Origin: Phlyctochytrium arcticum
Lineage: Eukaryota; Chytridiomycota; Chytridiomycetes; Chytridiales; Chytridiaceae
Length of the DNA: 64,000 nt
Assembly: GCA_025602905.1 (NCBI GenBank)
Contig: JAHLKI010000027.1
Location: forward strand, 186,001 to 250,000
Direction: 5' to 3'
A program made the position numbers and the translations under genes. The notes under the pieces were generated by a model. The model did no database searches. It worked only from the letters and a program-made list of their open reading frames with translations, and was not told the origin of the DNA. This document shows, piece after piece, positions 32,889 to 45,600 of the stretch. Position 1 is the stretch's first letter. Every line of letters begins with the position of its first letter.

Positions 32889-33790
32889 GATCCCTAGCTG
32901 GTCTTTCACCATGCGACGGATTCCCTCCAACGCTTCGACGGTTGCATTCGCGGCGGGGTCGTCGGAGTGGGTGTGGTTCTGGGGAGTGGGGAGGGTGTGG
33001 TGTCGTCCGACTAGTCAAAGTAAAAATGTTGATCACGCATCCTAGGAAAGTGTGGGAAAGGAACATTCTACCTCTCAGGCCTGTCACGTCGTTGATGGGT
33101 CTGCTGGGGTGTAGTACCGGCGGCTTCCCTTGGGGTCCGCCCAGCGGAGCATAACACCAGGTAATCCGTCAACCCGAGCAGCCTTGATTTCGTCCATCAC
33201 CTCTCGGGCCCCCTTTAAGCTCTCGAATTGTGCGAAGCCCACTCGTCAGTCGCCGGATCGACGAGGATCTTTACGGAGAGGACGTGGTATGGGGTGAGCA
33301 GACCGTGGAAGGAGGAATCAGTGAGGGACGCCGGGAGGTTGGAAAAATAGATATTATTGTTTGGCGGGGGATTGTGTGGTTGGGCGGAAGGGAAGTTTGG
33401 ATGAGGAACGTGGTGGTGGTGTGGTGGCATCGGATTCGTGGACTGACGAGATGTCTGGCCAACAGGACCCTATATACTAGGGAACACGCGCGGGTATAGG
33501 CCGCCGTGTGAAAGCGAACGCGGTGACAGTGCGTAAATTCCAGCTTAGGACCTGCTTAGAAATGAGAGCTCACTTCGTTCGCAATCAATCAGTGACGATC
33601 CATACACTCATTAAAAAAACCGTGAAAACAAACCTGATCCTTTACTCCAACCCGTGCGAAACTTGCGGCGTATCCATAACCACGGCCGGCGAGCCGCCTT
33701 TGGATACGGCGGCATACCCATGTTGTGCGATCAATGAAAGGATTTGGAGAGGTTAGCGAGAGAAAGGGGAGAAAGGGGGGAATGCGAATA
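32889..33790 (-). pseudogene. Decayed tandem copy B of the RBMS-like gene (3' half)
   Basis: Pieces equivalent to three exons of the intact gene lie in the same order and orientation: last exon (about 32889-33005), RRM2 exon (about 33065-33470, with PHHHHVPHPNFPSAQPHNP and NIYFSNLPASLTDSS still readable) and RRM1 second half (about 33580-33745). The intron sequence before RRM1 (CATTAAAAAAACCGTGA) is nearly unchanged. Frames are broken and the N-terminal exon is absent. Confidence 0.85.
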
Positions 33791-34049
33791 TATAGGTCAA
33801 AACACGATGGGATCGCGTCGGGCTTGAGAAACGTGCTTATGCCAGACGCGTCAACGCAAACACGATCTGATACAGCACTATCACATTACCGCGGCTGGAC
33901 TTTAGATATTTGAGAAGAGCACGCTACTTCTATTCTTCCTTTCCAATGCAAAAAAACAAACAAAAACGAGACAGCACAACACGAAGCAAAAAGTAGGTGG
34001 CCCGACGACGAACGCCCAGACACAGGACACCAAAGAGAAACAAAGCAAC

Positions 34050-35036
34050 TCAGATACCGAGCTGGTCCTTGACCAACTGCCTGATACCCTCTAATTCTGC
34101 ATCAGTGGCGCTCCTGGCCTTGGGTGATGGTTTGGGCGTCGGTCGGGGGAGTGGGGAGGGTGTGGTGGCGTGAGCTGTTCGGCTAGTCAAAGTCAGAATT
34201 TTAATCGTAATACCAAGAAAGGGTAGGGAAAATCTTACCTCTCTGGTCGGTCTCGACGTCGATACCCTTGTTGGGTTAAGTACCTGCGCCCCCCCCCCCT
34301 TCAGGTCTGCCCAACGGCACCTACACGGCCCGCCTTGATCCCGTCCATTACATCCTTTGCCCCCTCTGAAGCGGGCAAAGCCCACTCGTCGCGAATAGTC
34401 CGTCGCTGGGTCTGTCAAAATCTTTACCGAAAGAACATGGTACGGCGACAGGAGACTATGGAGGGACGGGACGAGTCGGTGAGGCTCGCCGACAAATTGG
34501 AAAAGTAAATGTTGTTGTTGGGTTGTTGCTGGGGGTGCGGGGGAGGAGATGTATATTGCTGGGACTGGACATGGTCGTGGTGGGGTGGCATTGGGTGAGT
34601 GGTGTGGCGGGATACATTCCCGTTCACGACTGGTCCTTATAACACAAGTCAGGCATGATCTAGATATCATTGGGATGACCGTGTGTTATATTGATGATGT
34701 ATGAATTGGGTGGGAGTATTCTGTTGCGCCTATAACCAGAATAGATTGTTTGAGAGTCCAATCCTAATAACAAAATCATATAAAGTCAGTCATTGGTATC
34801 ATGTACGGTTGGATATAAGACACGAACCTGATCCTCGTCAAAATCCTGTTGGGCACAGTACTCGTTTGGTAGAGGTAGGAGTCTGTAAGTGAGGCCGAGA
34901 AGTTGCCGAGATAGTGCAGCATCTCGTCTAATATGGTTTGGGTCAAGGTTTCGAATGTAGGTGTTGGACGGGTATCGGCCTCCTCCGCAGAATATCCAGT
35001 GTAGAGTATGGCGGCATACTCATGTTGTGCGATCAA
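34050..35036 (-). pseudogene. Decayed tandem copy C of the RBMS-like gene (3' half)
   Basis: The last exon survives best (TPSPLPRPTPKPSP then DAELEGIRQLVKDQLGI, ending at 34050). The RRM2 exon (about 34250-34630) keeps SPYHVLSVKILTDPAT and RRVGFARF but has frame changes and a C10 run at 34290. Only traces of the RRM1 exon remain (34780-35036). This copy lies between copy B and the intact gene, so the locus holds three tandem versions. Confidence 0.85.
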
Positions 35037-35665
35037 TGAAATTCTGGATTATCCTAACGAGGGAAAGGGGAGAAAGGTGGGAATGCGAGAGACGGTAAAA
35101 AAGTTCTGGGACGGGGATCGCGTCGGGCGCGTCAGCCCGACGCAGACGCGTCAAGAGCTCTGGGGACGACCTCATCATCTCCGAAACGCCTAGAAGTCAC
35201 AGAAGAACTAGAAGACAATCTCTCCAATCTCTACATTCGCAAAACTCTGCCTGGGGCCAAAACTTGGGTAAGACTACGGCAGAGTGGGCAGGTATATGCC
35301 CAAGAGGGGGCACGACAAAGTACCAGAGTGGTTGCTGCCCAACCTGAAATGTCCAAGGTTACTCTGTTCCAAGGTGGTGCTTGCGGGCCTCAATAATGCC
35401 CATAGTCAAAGGGGCTCTCTTGATGTCCTCACACTCTCACGTACAGCAGTCTTGTTCGCCACGACCCAGGGCGGGAATACACCGCCAATTGGGACACGGA
35501 CAGACCTGATGAACGCAAAGTAAAACACAGGCAGCTAATTCTATTTTCCTTCCGATGCAAAAAAAAAACAAAACAAAACAAGAACAAGAGCGAAGCAACG
35601 TGGGTGGGGGGGGGGGGGGGGGGGGGGGGGGGGTTGGTTCTCCAGACAAATACAAAGAAAGACAA
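35037..35665. other. Spacer with dispersed-repeat copy and a 28-G run
   Basis: At 35245-35295 is a partial copy of the repeat at 26.7-27 kb. At 35606-35633 is an unbroken run of 28 G on the plus strand, 30 bp beyond the stop codon of the RBMS-like gene. That run reads as C28 in the direction of its transcription. Confidence 0.7.
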
Positions 35666-37939
35666 CTAAATACCCAGTTGGTCTTTCACCAGTTGTCGGA
35701 TGCCTTCCAGCTCAGCATCCGTGGCCGACCTCGCCTCCGGGGACGGCGTGGGAGTGGGACGTGGGAGCGGGGACGGGGTGGTAGGGTTTGGGGTGCGACT
35801 AAATCACGTAAATATTAATCGCGTATCCTAACAAACGGTGAAGGAGGATGTTTCTTACCTGTCTGCGCGATCCCGCCGCCTATACGCCTGCTGGGTTGAA
35901 TACCTGCGCCCCCCCTTCGGGTCGGCCCATCTGCACATCACCCCCGGCAACCCATCTATACGGCCGGCCTTCACTCCCTCCATGACTTCCTTTGCCCCCT
36001 CGGGACTTTCAAAGCGGGCGAACCCGACCCGGCGAGAGTATCCCGTTGCGGGATCCACCAAAATTTTCACGGACAGGACATGGTACGGCGCGAGTAGGCC
36101 GTGCAGTGATGAATCCGTCAAAGACGCTGGAAGGTTGGAAAAGTAGATGTTATTGTTAGGCGGGGGGTTGTGTGGTTGGGGGGAAGGGAAGTTGTGATGA
36201 GGGACGTGGTGGTGGTGTGGTGGCATGGGGTTGGTAGAATGCCGGGATGCGTTCAACACCGGTCCCTATACAAAAAGTCAATTACGATCCATACACTCAT
36301 TAAAAAAACCGTGATCACAAACCTGATCTTTTACTCCAACCCGTGCGAAACTTGCGGCATAACCATATCCTCGACCAATTCCTTCAATGGCCTGCCGTGC
36401 GCAGAATTCGGACTGGTACATAACGAAACCATAACCCCGGCACAATCCCGTCGTTCGGTCAATGATAGATTTAGAAGAAACAATGGGGCCGAACCTGATT
36501 ATGAGAGTTAGTAAATGAAGGAAGGGATATGAGGAGGGTGAGACTTACGGTCTGCAAAGATTGAAAAGCATCTCGTCACTCATTGTAGGAGGGAGGTTGC
36601 GAATGTACACGTTAGTATTGCTGGGGTATCTGGCTCCACCACGAGCCGACGACGGAGGGGGGACAGGATGATGCACGGCAGGAACGCCAGCGGCGGGCAA
36701 CATGGGGAACGTGGGCATACCCATGTTGACGGGCACGGGGACAAACGACATCGGGTTGGGGGATGGGACGGGGAAGGAGGTTGTAGATGATGCGTCGCTT
36801 GGTCGGCGATAAGGGTTTTGTTGGTGGTGGGAGGGTGGCTCGGGGGACGAAGAGTGAATGGAGGGTAGAGAGGACAGAGACGTAGCTGCTGTAGCCGATG
36901 CCGAGGATACTGGAGGCATGTGGGAAGTAGTAGCAATGGGAGCCGTCGGTGTTGGTTGGTAATAATACCCACCGTCAGGCGTAGGCACAACGGTCATCAT
37001 CATCACACCCGTTGGAGCGGCGGTCGAGACTGCCAACTGAGGTGCGGAGCCATCTACCAGGGATTCAGCCGAAGACGTTGCTGAGGAGGGGGTAGATGTG
37101 GGTTGGGCGACGTACTCCATGGGATATTCGTAGAAATACCCGGGCATGTTAGGGACCTGGGTGTAGTACGCATATTGCTGTTGGGGAGGGATGCCGATGC
37201 CGGGTGCAGGTACTCCATTCTGAGGTGCAGGGGCCGCAATACTAGAACTGGTACTACTACTTCCCTCAGCGGTTGATGACGAAGAGAGAGAAGGGTCATA
37301 ATATAAAGGAGCCATCTGTTGGGGGACAACGGGATAGTACGGGTTATGCATGACTGGCTGCTGACCGTATTGGTTCATCATTTGCTGCTGTTGAAGATGT
37401 CCCGATTGTTGTTGCAGGAGATGGGCAGCTGGGTATGGTTGCTGCGGCTGGTAGTGCATCGGATGCTGCTGGGGATACTGGCCGTGTCCGTAGTGATAGT
37501 ATTGTTGTTGATGATGTTGGTAGTGATTGTTGTGCCTGCCAACATTCTTTCGACCACCGCCGCCGGTTCCAGCACCATTGTTGCCATGAGGGTGCATGGA
37601 AGAGTTATGGTGGGGACGGGTATGGGGAGGTTGTTGGGAAGTATGAAAGGTAGACGAGGACGACGAAGATGGAGATACGGCAGTGGCGGTTGCATCAACA
37701 GTCTGCTGGAGCTGTTCATCCTGATGATGAGCTTTGTTGCTGTCAGACATGGTGGTCGTCGGCTTGCCCGCGCCAGAGGCTTTAGAAGGAGAAGTAGAAC
37801 GTTGTTGCTGCTGCATTCGATGGGGAGTGGTGGGGGTCGGAGTGGTAGAGGGAGACGTAGGAGTGGGGATACCCGTTGCCAGCGTTTTCACGGCTGCTTG
37901 GGTCGATTTGCTCGACGCTGCTGATGTCGTGGCGGGCAT
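35666..37939 (-). CDS. RBMS/MSSP-like RNA-binding protein with two RRMs
   Basis: Four exons: 36549-37939, 36323-36494, 35859-36265 and 35666-35798, about 700 aa, with all junctions in phase. The first about 440 residues are low complexity (Pro, Ser, Thr, Gln, His, with HHQQQYYHYGHGQYPQQ-like runs). RRM1 (about 441-521) has RNP2 VYIRNLPP and RNP1 LCRGYGFVMY. RRM2 (about 560-640) has RNP2 IYFSNLPASL and RNP1 RRVGFARF, split from RRM1 by a His-rich linker. The short spacing and LCRP-FGPIVSSKSIIDRTTG sequence resemble RBMS1-3 and their fungal relatives, which bind AU-rich or single-stranded nucleic acid and regulate mRNA. The tail ends ELEGIRQLVKDQLGI, a possible amphipathic helix. Prion-like composition suggests condensate behaviour. 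Two decayed copies lie directly downstream. Confidence 0.92.
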
Positions 37940-40899
37940 ATCTGTATCTCTCGATTCTAACTCGTAGAGGGGGTTGCTACTACAATGGAGCTGTCAAATC
38001 TCTAATCTGGCATATGCTGTTTCTAAAGGTGAACTTACAGTCCCTGAATGGAAGGATGTGCTTTGCTTGGCACACCGGTTGAGCTGAGAGAAGTGCTGTA
38101 TACAGCGGGGGTACTAAAGGAAGAAAATGTGAATACCAAAGGCTTGCGAGTCCTGAAGTAACGGACGGAAGGAAGGCAGGAGGGGGGGCGAAGGCAATGC
38201 GACGGCGGTACTACTGCAACCCAGGTGGACGGTATATGCCGCCGCCGATGAGATAGCTTAACTGTAGCGACTATGTGTATAATACGACAAGGCTATGCTA
38301 AAACTACGGTGGAAATACCTTACGACTCAAAGTATGCGATAGACTGGTAAATCTGGAGGGAACAGGTATTGGTTCAGACGAGAGATTTGATGCGACGGGC
38401 TCAGACGGACGGCGCAAGATTATTACCTTTGGGCGGTGGCTGTCCGTTCGGGGCTTATATCCGGCGGTTTTATGATATGTGAGAGTGGTCAAAGACAAAG
38501 ACGGCGGATGCAAGGAAACTACGAGGACAAGGAGAACAGAACTGCAACTACGGGCATCGGGGAATCATATAGGAGCTGCCCCCAAAACGATGGTAAGCCG
38601 GAGAGTTTTGCAACGATCAAAACATTGAAGACACCCAGAGTCTTTAGGCTATGACACTCCAGCGAAACGCGCTCTTGAGAGACTTGAATAACTTTCCAAC
38701 GCGTTTTTCAATTAATATCATACTTGAAATATCCGATGGCTGGAGCGCTGTGAATGCAGCATTGTCCGTCCTATCTCTCTCTCTTACTTTCATACTCTTC
38801 ACCGCCATGTCTTCCTGCAAAGGCGGCCACCTATACAAAGTCCTTCAGAAGTCCTTCTAAATCGCCGAAAGAGGCTTGTCCGCCGTGGAAAGCCCCGCGC
38901 CACAAGTGAACACCTCGGCTAACGTAAGCTATCACACAAGGGACATTATTTTCAACAGTTTTGAACGCCCCCCATGAAAAAACCGCCGGATCTGACTTCC
39001 AGGGGATCTTGTTACTCGCAGGGCTGGGGGGGTCTCGGCATTCTCCTTTGTTTGTACTGCTGTTGCTGGGATCAACCTTGTTGCGCTTTACGCTTTTGTA
39101 TGCATGCGTACTCCTACGGACCTATTATCTGAGGGCATTGGGCGGGACATGAGATCTGGGGGCATTGGTGGGACTATGGGGTATAAGGCTATGTTATACG
39201 GGTGACGGATGAAAGGGATGAAAGGAAAAAGTCGTAAAGGCCGAGTGGGAGGTCCAGCGAGGAATGGGAACAAATGCCAGTGTCAGGAAGGGGCTGAGCC
39301 TCGGTGGATTATATGCGGTAGATGAGATACGCAGATTGGCTGTCTCCTAACTCAGATTCTCACACTCTCTCGCAAAATCCCACACATGCCCCGCTTTCCC
39401 CCCTCAGCTGCACACACCCCACCTGCTTTTCGTTCATCAATGAATCATCATCCGAGTACCGCTCGTCCTTGCCGGCCCTGGTCCCGGGCATCTTTGTGAG
39501 TGTTTGATGGCATGCAAAATAAGCAAATATCCCGTCTCTCGTGCAATGTCACAGAACACACCTTGAACCGGGTCTACAAACCCAAGAGCCGCCTCGCATC
39601 CCATGGGTCAAAGAACGTAGCTTGGTATACGAGTGCCCGTCCCACCAAACTCGAATGATAGATGCGTCGATCCAGTAATACGGGGCAAAGGGATTTTGAG
39701 ACATCTGCCAAACATTTTATCTCGTTACCCAGTCCATTCATATCCATACCTGATGTAACTCCATGCACTATGAGGGTGCTGGAGAGCAGTATCCAAATGG
39801 CTTTCCTCCTCGCTCCCACTCTTTTCAATCTTGACGACAGGTTGGAGTACTGCCACTGCCCGCTCTTGCTATGATGGTTCAGTCATCGTTTCCGCAGGTG
39901 TAGCGTCCTGGATCGCTTACCTGGCAGCTTCACCTGTTCGGCTGCACCTTCGGTTTCAATTCAGCCTGGTGTTTAGGTTTCAGCTTCGGTTTCAGTTGGT
40001 TTGCGGCGATGCGGCGGCATTACGGCCTGGTTTGGAATAAACTTCACAGCCACCCGACCCGTTGTTACATTCACGCATGAAATTCACGTTTCAATTGACA
40101 CGTCGATTGACAGGCCGACCCATCGCGCAGGGGCAAGCATCTCATCGCAAACAGGAGGCCCTGAGGATATTCACCGGCCGTGCTGCAGCTGGTGATCGGT
40201 ATGGTCGACAATGTGATGGGCATTGCTCGGAAGATGCGTGTGTGCTGTTATTCTCGACGCGCCATCTTCGCAATCTGGTATGATATATCTCTACGTATCA
40301 GACCGCAAACCATCGAAACTAACTGGGATGTATTTTAAAGGAATGTTTGTGTTTGCACACGTTGGATGCCGCGAGCTACGCGCACAATGCAGAAGACGCC
40401 AAGCAGCAAGAGTAGGAGAGGAGGAGGAACACTCTCCCCCTCCCATCCAGCAGCAGCACGTCTGAAGGGGAGAGGATTGATGTCTCGTTCGAATAACAAC
40501 CGGGGCGTTTGGTCTCTACATGTTCGACCAAAAACCAGTGACTGACAGGGAAGGGCGAAACACTCTCGACCAAGACTTTGCATCCAAGCATCAAGAGACG
40601 CTGCAATGGGTGCAAAGCACGACAAGAAGCTTGACGGCGCAACTACGTGAACCATAAACAATCCCTACAGACCCAGCACGGCGAACGTGTCCGCGAAGAC
40701 CTAGATTCGGTTGGGGAAATCTTGATGGGTGCAAAGCATAACAGAAAGCTCGACGCGCTCCCTTTTTGGACATCGTGGCATCAATACATCTATAGCGGCA
40801 TACAACGAGAAAGACAAGGTCGATCTGGGTGCAAAGTGGGAGCTGATGAAGGAACTGGCGGCTGGGGCAAACGCATGAAAACAAGCTGACATTTATCCC
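37940..40899. other. Long non-coding region upstream of the RBMS-like gene
   Basis: Nothing is recognised at protein level. The RBMS-like promoter and 5' leader should lie at the left. Between 40600 and 40840 the string TGGGTGCAAAG occurs three times about 103-116 bp apart (near 40608, 40724 and 40827), suggesting decayed tandem repeats. Confidence 0.4.
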
Positions 40900-42000
40900 T
40901 CGGAGCATTGACTTACTGCGACAATTCGCTCAGGAAGCGCCAGCTCTTGAGCGTTAATGGAAAAGTTGGTTGGCCCACCGTACAAGAGTTGAAATATCGA
41001 CGGGACGCCATATCAACTTGCCAATGCTGGAGACCCTCCACGACTCGACAATCGAGGGGACTAATCTAGGGATGATGTTGTATGGGGAGGACTTCATGAC
41101 GATCATCACATTACCGCACCCACCTGAATGAGCACATCGTTCGTTTTGGCTGCACCTGTGAATTCTCTACCTTTGGATTCGAGTCCCTAATTTCACGATT
41201 CAGTATGGGACGCACTCGTAACACCATCACCGCTCCCTTGCATCATCAGCACTGAGAAATTATAAGCTCTTTTGAGCCTGACTGTGGACGAGGAGCCGCA
41301 GCCAGTCCCCACTAGGAAGCGCACATTTCATCAAAAGCTTCCCTTGGCACAGCGGCAGAGACGTACCATGACACGGTCTCCGTCTCAGCTGGCTTCATCA
41401 ACATGGTACAAGATCGCAATTCGCAACGAGCGCGCTCCTGGCACCACAACAAAAAAACCCTACGTTCGTCCACAGTTCAACTCAGGTGTACCTAGGGTCA
41501 GATGAAAGTCGATGACCTCGCAAGACGCAAAGCGGGAAGAGGAGGCTAAAATTGCAAAAAAAAGATACCAGTTGAGGTCCAGCAAAGAACGCGCAACATT
41601 GGGACAATGCCGGAGCGCGTCATCAGAATCGCGTGGCGAGAGAGAATGACCAGGATGCGGGGGCGACAGTATAGATGGCACTACATTATGCAGCGATTTC
41701 GGCCGCACTCGCTTCGATTGGCTTAGAGTCACAAGCGAAAACTCACGTCGGCCGACGCGCCGGGGCCAGAATGGCAGAACTCGGAGGGGCATCGGACGCT
41801 CAAATTCGCCGTGCGGGTCGTTGGAACAAGCAGGTGATGGAAACATCTTATCTGGCAGCATTACCGATGGAGGTTCTCCGGTCGAATGCAGGATTTAGTG
41901 TGGAGGGCGGAGAGTACTTTCTGAAGCGTGCGACAATTGATCCACCGGAGACCTTGCAACAACAGATCTTCCCAGATGTCGAATTTTGGTGGGAGAATTG
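40900..42000 (+). pseudogene. Crypton/Ndc10-type tyrosine recombinase fossil
   Basis: The clearest part (41675-41990) reads KTHVGRRAGARMAELGGAS, then IRRAGRWNKQVMETSYLAAL and FWWENW. The family of Crypton-derived Ndc10/CBF3-like proteins has H-x2-R, then GRW, then Y in this arrangement, corresponding to His, Arg, Trp and the nucleophile Tyr of a tyrosine recombinase. Upstream, weak matches (NGKVGWPTVQELK near 40955) suggest the N-terminal part. Stops and frame changes separate the pieces. Such elements are abundant in early-diverging fungi. Confidence 0.6.
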
Positions 42001-42644
42001 GTATCTGAGTCTATGCCTTCCGAGGAGTCTGACTGGCTATTTTCCATGTAACTTTTCTGTTTCTGTACATACACTTTTTTTTCCCCCTTTTCTTTGTAAT
42101 ATTGGTTAAGTTTCATTTTGTTTCCGCTGTCTACATTTTCCTGCTTGTTCAACCCTGCTGCTGCACGAAACATCGCGATCGTCTTTTTCTACCAACGATG
42201 TCACGGAGCCAAGCGACCGTTGGGATATCGAAGGTCGCCGAAACGAACGTATATAGCTCGAACGTAGCTACAGATGGGGCACTTGTGAAGGTGTCCCACA
42301 ATTACATATCATATTGATTTGTATGGTGGATAAGATGAACTTGTTCGCACAAACCTTGATGCAAAGTGCTACTTAAAACATGAACAAGTACCGATTTAAA
42401 ACTGGTCTATACGTTATCGTTCGTTCGATTGGTGGTGGTCTACGGAATTGGGGAGTGTTTGTGGGGGATTTGGAAAACTGTTGAAATGATCTTGAGGAGG
42501 TTTGTCCGGTTTGTCACCTCAAATTCTGACCTGAATTTTGACGTCCAAAAAAACGACAAATCCCAGCTCCCAGCTCTTGTATTCAACCCATAAACCCACT
42601 ATGCTACGATAGAGAAGATCTAGACACTGCGTAAAGATATAAAA
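42001..42644. other. Intergenic region upstream of HIR3
   Basis: No coding sequence was seen. It must contain the HIR3 promoter. No strong TATA box was recognised. Confidence 0.4.
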
Positions 42645-45600
42645 ATGGTATGTGGACTGTCTCGGTAATCTTCATAACTGGTCGAATTCTAAACAAGCTC
42701 TTCATAGATCCGGTTTACCGTCTTGAACCAACCTGTGGTGAAAGAACCCACCAAGGTTTCCATCGAAGTCAAAGTAAGAAGAGCTTTAAGTCTAATCCGA
42801 TTCTTTAGTCCCGGTGGACTCATAAGAAAAACGCTACAGGTCGAGCAGGCACTGGATACGTATAATCGGGCTCTGGTCCTCCTCAAAGTCAACAAACAGG
42901 ATGACGCCAAAGGGATTCTAGAGGATTTACTCGCCAGTGATGTCCTGAATTCCTTATTGCAGCAGGTTTAAGAAGATGTGGATTAGCAAAACCGGCGTCT
43001 TGATGCTTATTGTTTGTTCAGGCATCTGGGGCTCATAGTTCACCCGCCCATGCACTTCGCTATGTTGTACACAAAAATTATGCGGGTATACTGGAGGAGG
43101 AGGGGGATTGGGAACGGGCACTGGAGCATTACGAAAAGGTACCATTCTCGCGCGATACAAAGCTATCCCGGGCCCGGGGACATGACTGATTTGTATGGTA
43201 TGATAGGCCGGCGACACAGATCCCACGGATGTGGCTCTCTGGTGCAAGATTGGGTCGATTTCTGCCCGGCTCCAGAGGTGGGGAAGAGCCTGTCAGGCGT
43301 TCACAGCTGGTCTGGATCGAGCTGATACGGCCGTATCTCGCTTCGAATGTTTGGATGGCATTGTCAATGTAGGGAAAGTGTCTTTTGACTCGGGGTCTTA
43401 GGTTTAATGGGCAGCTCAATAGGCTTTATATGAAGTGGGAGAGTTCTCACTTTGTATGCGATATATCAAACGAGCGCTCAAGGAAGATTCGTCTTACGCC
43501 CGGGGACTCTGGATCAGGCGACAAATTGTCAGTGAGCATATCCAGGGCCATTCTCTCACCAGGTTAGTACCTTATTTCTTGGTGTTAAATGCCCATGAGC
43601 TTAATCCTTTTCAGCTCGTTTGAGACCGAGATTGGACCGGAAGATATCCTCCAATACTATCAAACTTCCCATCTGGATCGTCTCTTGAGCAATACGGATG
43701 TAGCCAGGAGCCGGTCTGCCAAGTCTTCGGGTGCGTCTGAGTTGATGCATCTTGGTGTTTATTTCATCATAATGCTCACAGTGTGATCTTTCAGGCGTCT
43801 TCGATGTGGTGCGTGAACCTATTGATGTCTCGTTGGCCGACTTGACGTGGCCGGGATTGGGAACATTGTTGATGGGGTTATACGGACAGTTTATGTAAGT
43901 TGGGAAACATTAGCATAGATGCTGGAGGCTGATTTTGGACTGCAATTTCCAGGAAATCCGATGGAAAAAAGGAACAAACCCAAAGTTCGCATAATTTACC
44001 ACTGCGAATTCAAATTGAGAATAAAGAGAGTGAGGTTGAGAAAATGGCCATTGACGAGACTGAGTCGCGTCCAGCTTCGGAATCTGCGGATCTTACCAAC
44101 ATGGAGACGGACGCAGCCGCGGTACCTGATGATGGTCATGGCGAACCTGTTGACCCCATTCCTGAGTCTGTAGTCAGCCCAGAGTCTCTTTGTGAGACTG
44201 CTGCTGAGCCTGGTACAGAACAAGTATCAGCCTCTGTGCAAGATCATGAATTAGCAGCAGCAGACTGCCTCGCCGATCCCTCACCCGATTGTCGTAAACG
44301 CAAACACGTCAACACAGAAGCTGAAGATCTTCGTCGCGTCTCTAAACGCGTTCGTGACCGGGGAGCTGATCAACAACAGCATCAAAACCATCAACACGCG
44401 AATCAGGCTTCCAGTGCCTATCAGGAAGACAGCCTAGACCTTTCCGATATCTTACAAGGATGTCTACCGGACGATTGGTCCCTGTCCTCAACAAGCGAGC
44501 AAGTTCGCCGTCTGATTCCGGACCCAGAGCGATTCTATGCCTATGTGCGTGCCCGAATTCTGGCTCCGACGGTTGCGGGCGATGGACGCAGCCGTGGGAA
44601 GGGCGGGCGAAAGGCGGATGGAAAGGAATTGGGTTCAATGACGATTATTCAGCCGACCTCCATGCAAGTCCCATCATCAACCACTACACAAGACCTCGCT
44701 GATCCATTTATGGCATCCGACACGGTCATGTCATTTGTCGGTCACATAACCGTTTCTCAAGCGGGTATCCTAGACTGTATTCGGGCGTACATCGTTCATG
44801 TTTGTTTCGGTGTTATGGATCCGCGAGAAATGGAGATTCCCGACTCGCACGCGCAACAGGAGTGTAGAGTCGCCCATTGGACACCTGCACTACGGCATCA
44901 GATTGTAGCCATGGTCTTGAGTCTGGAACGAGTGGATTCTGGGTTAGAGTTTTGGCGGCGGATACATGGTTTGGATGGTGATGATGGCGAGACTAGGGGA
45001 TGGTTGTTGCAGCTGTTGTTGGCGCTTGGCGAGATTTTGAGTGACACGGCAGCGCGCAGCGATTTGGAAGCGGCGGAATTGGTGCCGGACGGTGATTCAG
45101 ACAACTCTCATCCGCTCGAAACCATTTCGCTACGTCAAGTCTTGTGGCGGTACGTCGATGCTATATCCGACATGTTGGCCAATTCCTCTCGCTCCCCTGA
45201 CGATGACGATATATACGATGATCTTCGGTGCACATGGTTAAAGGGGCGAACGTGGGAACAAGAACAGCAGTTTGGATTGGCGGCCACGCAGTTTCAGATG
45301 TGTTTGGGTTTGTTGGCCGACCGAGAATGGGTTATTCCGTATAGTGGGACTGAAAATGTCCTGACGCCCACGGTCATTCAATCCAAATTAGTGGGGTTAC
45401 AGGCACGACAGTTTGTTTTGGACGCCGTACATCGGTACGAGGAGGGCGAGTTTGACGCTGTGACGGAATCACTCGGTCGGGTTGTCGTGCTAGGTAACAG
45501 CGGTACGAGTACTGAGGATGATACTATTTCTATTGCGCGTACATTCTTGTTTGAGAGTTGCCCCTATACCAAGCGGACTCAACTCATTGAGTCTCTGCGC

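Noticed and set aside
37319..37924. Long plus-strand frame opposite the RBMS-like exon 1
   Set aside because: It is the complement of low-complexity Gln/His/Pro codons and has no family-like sequence of its own.
40600..40910. Possible protein repeats (ALHPS-like peptides on the minus strand)
   Set aside because: Three similar 11-base strings exist, but frames differ between them and no domain can be recognised.
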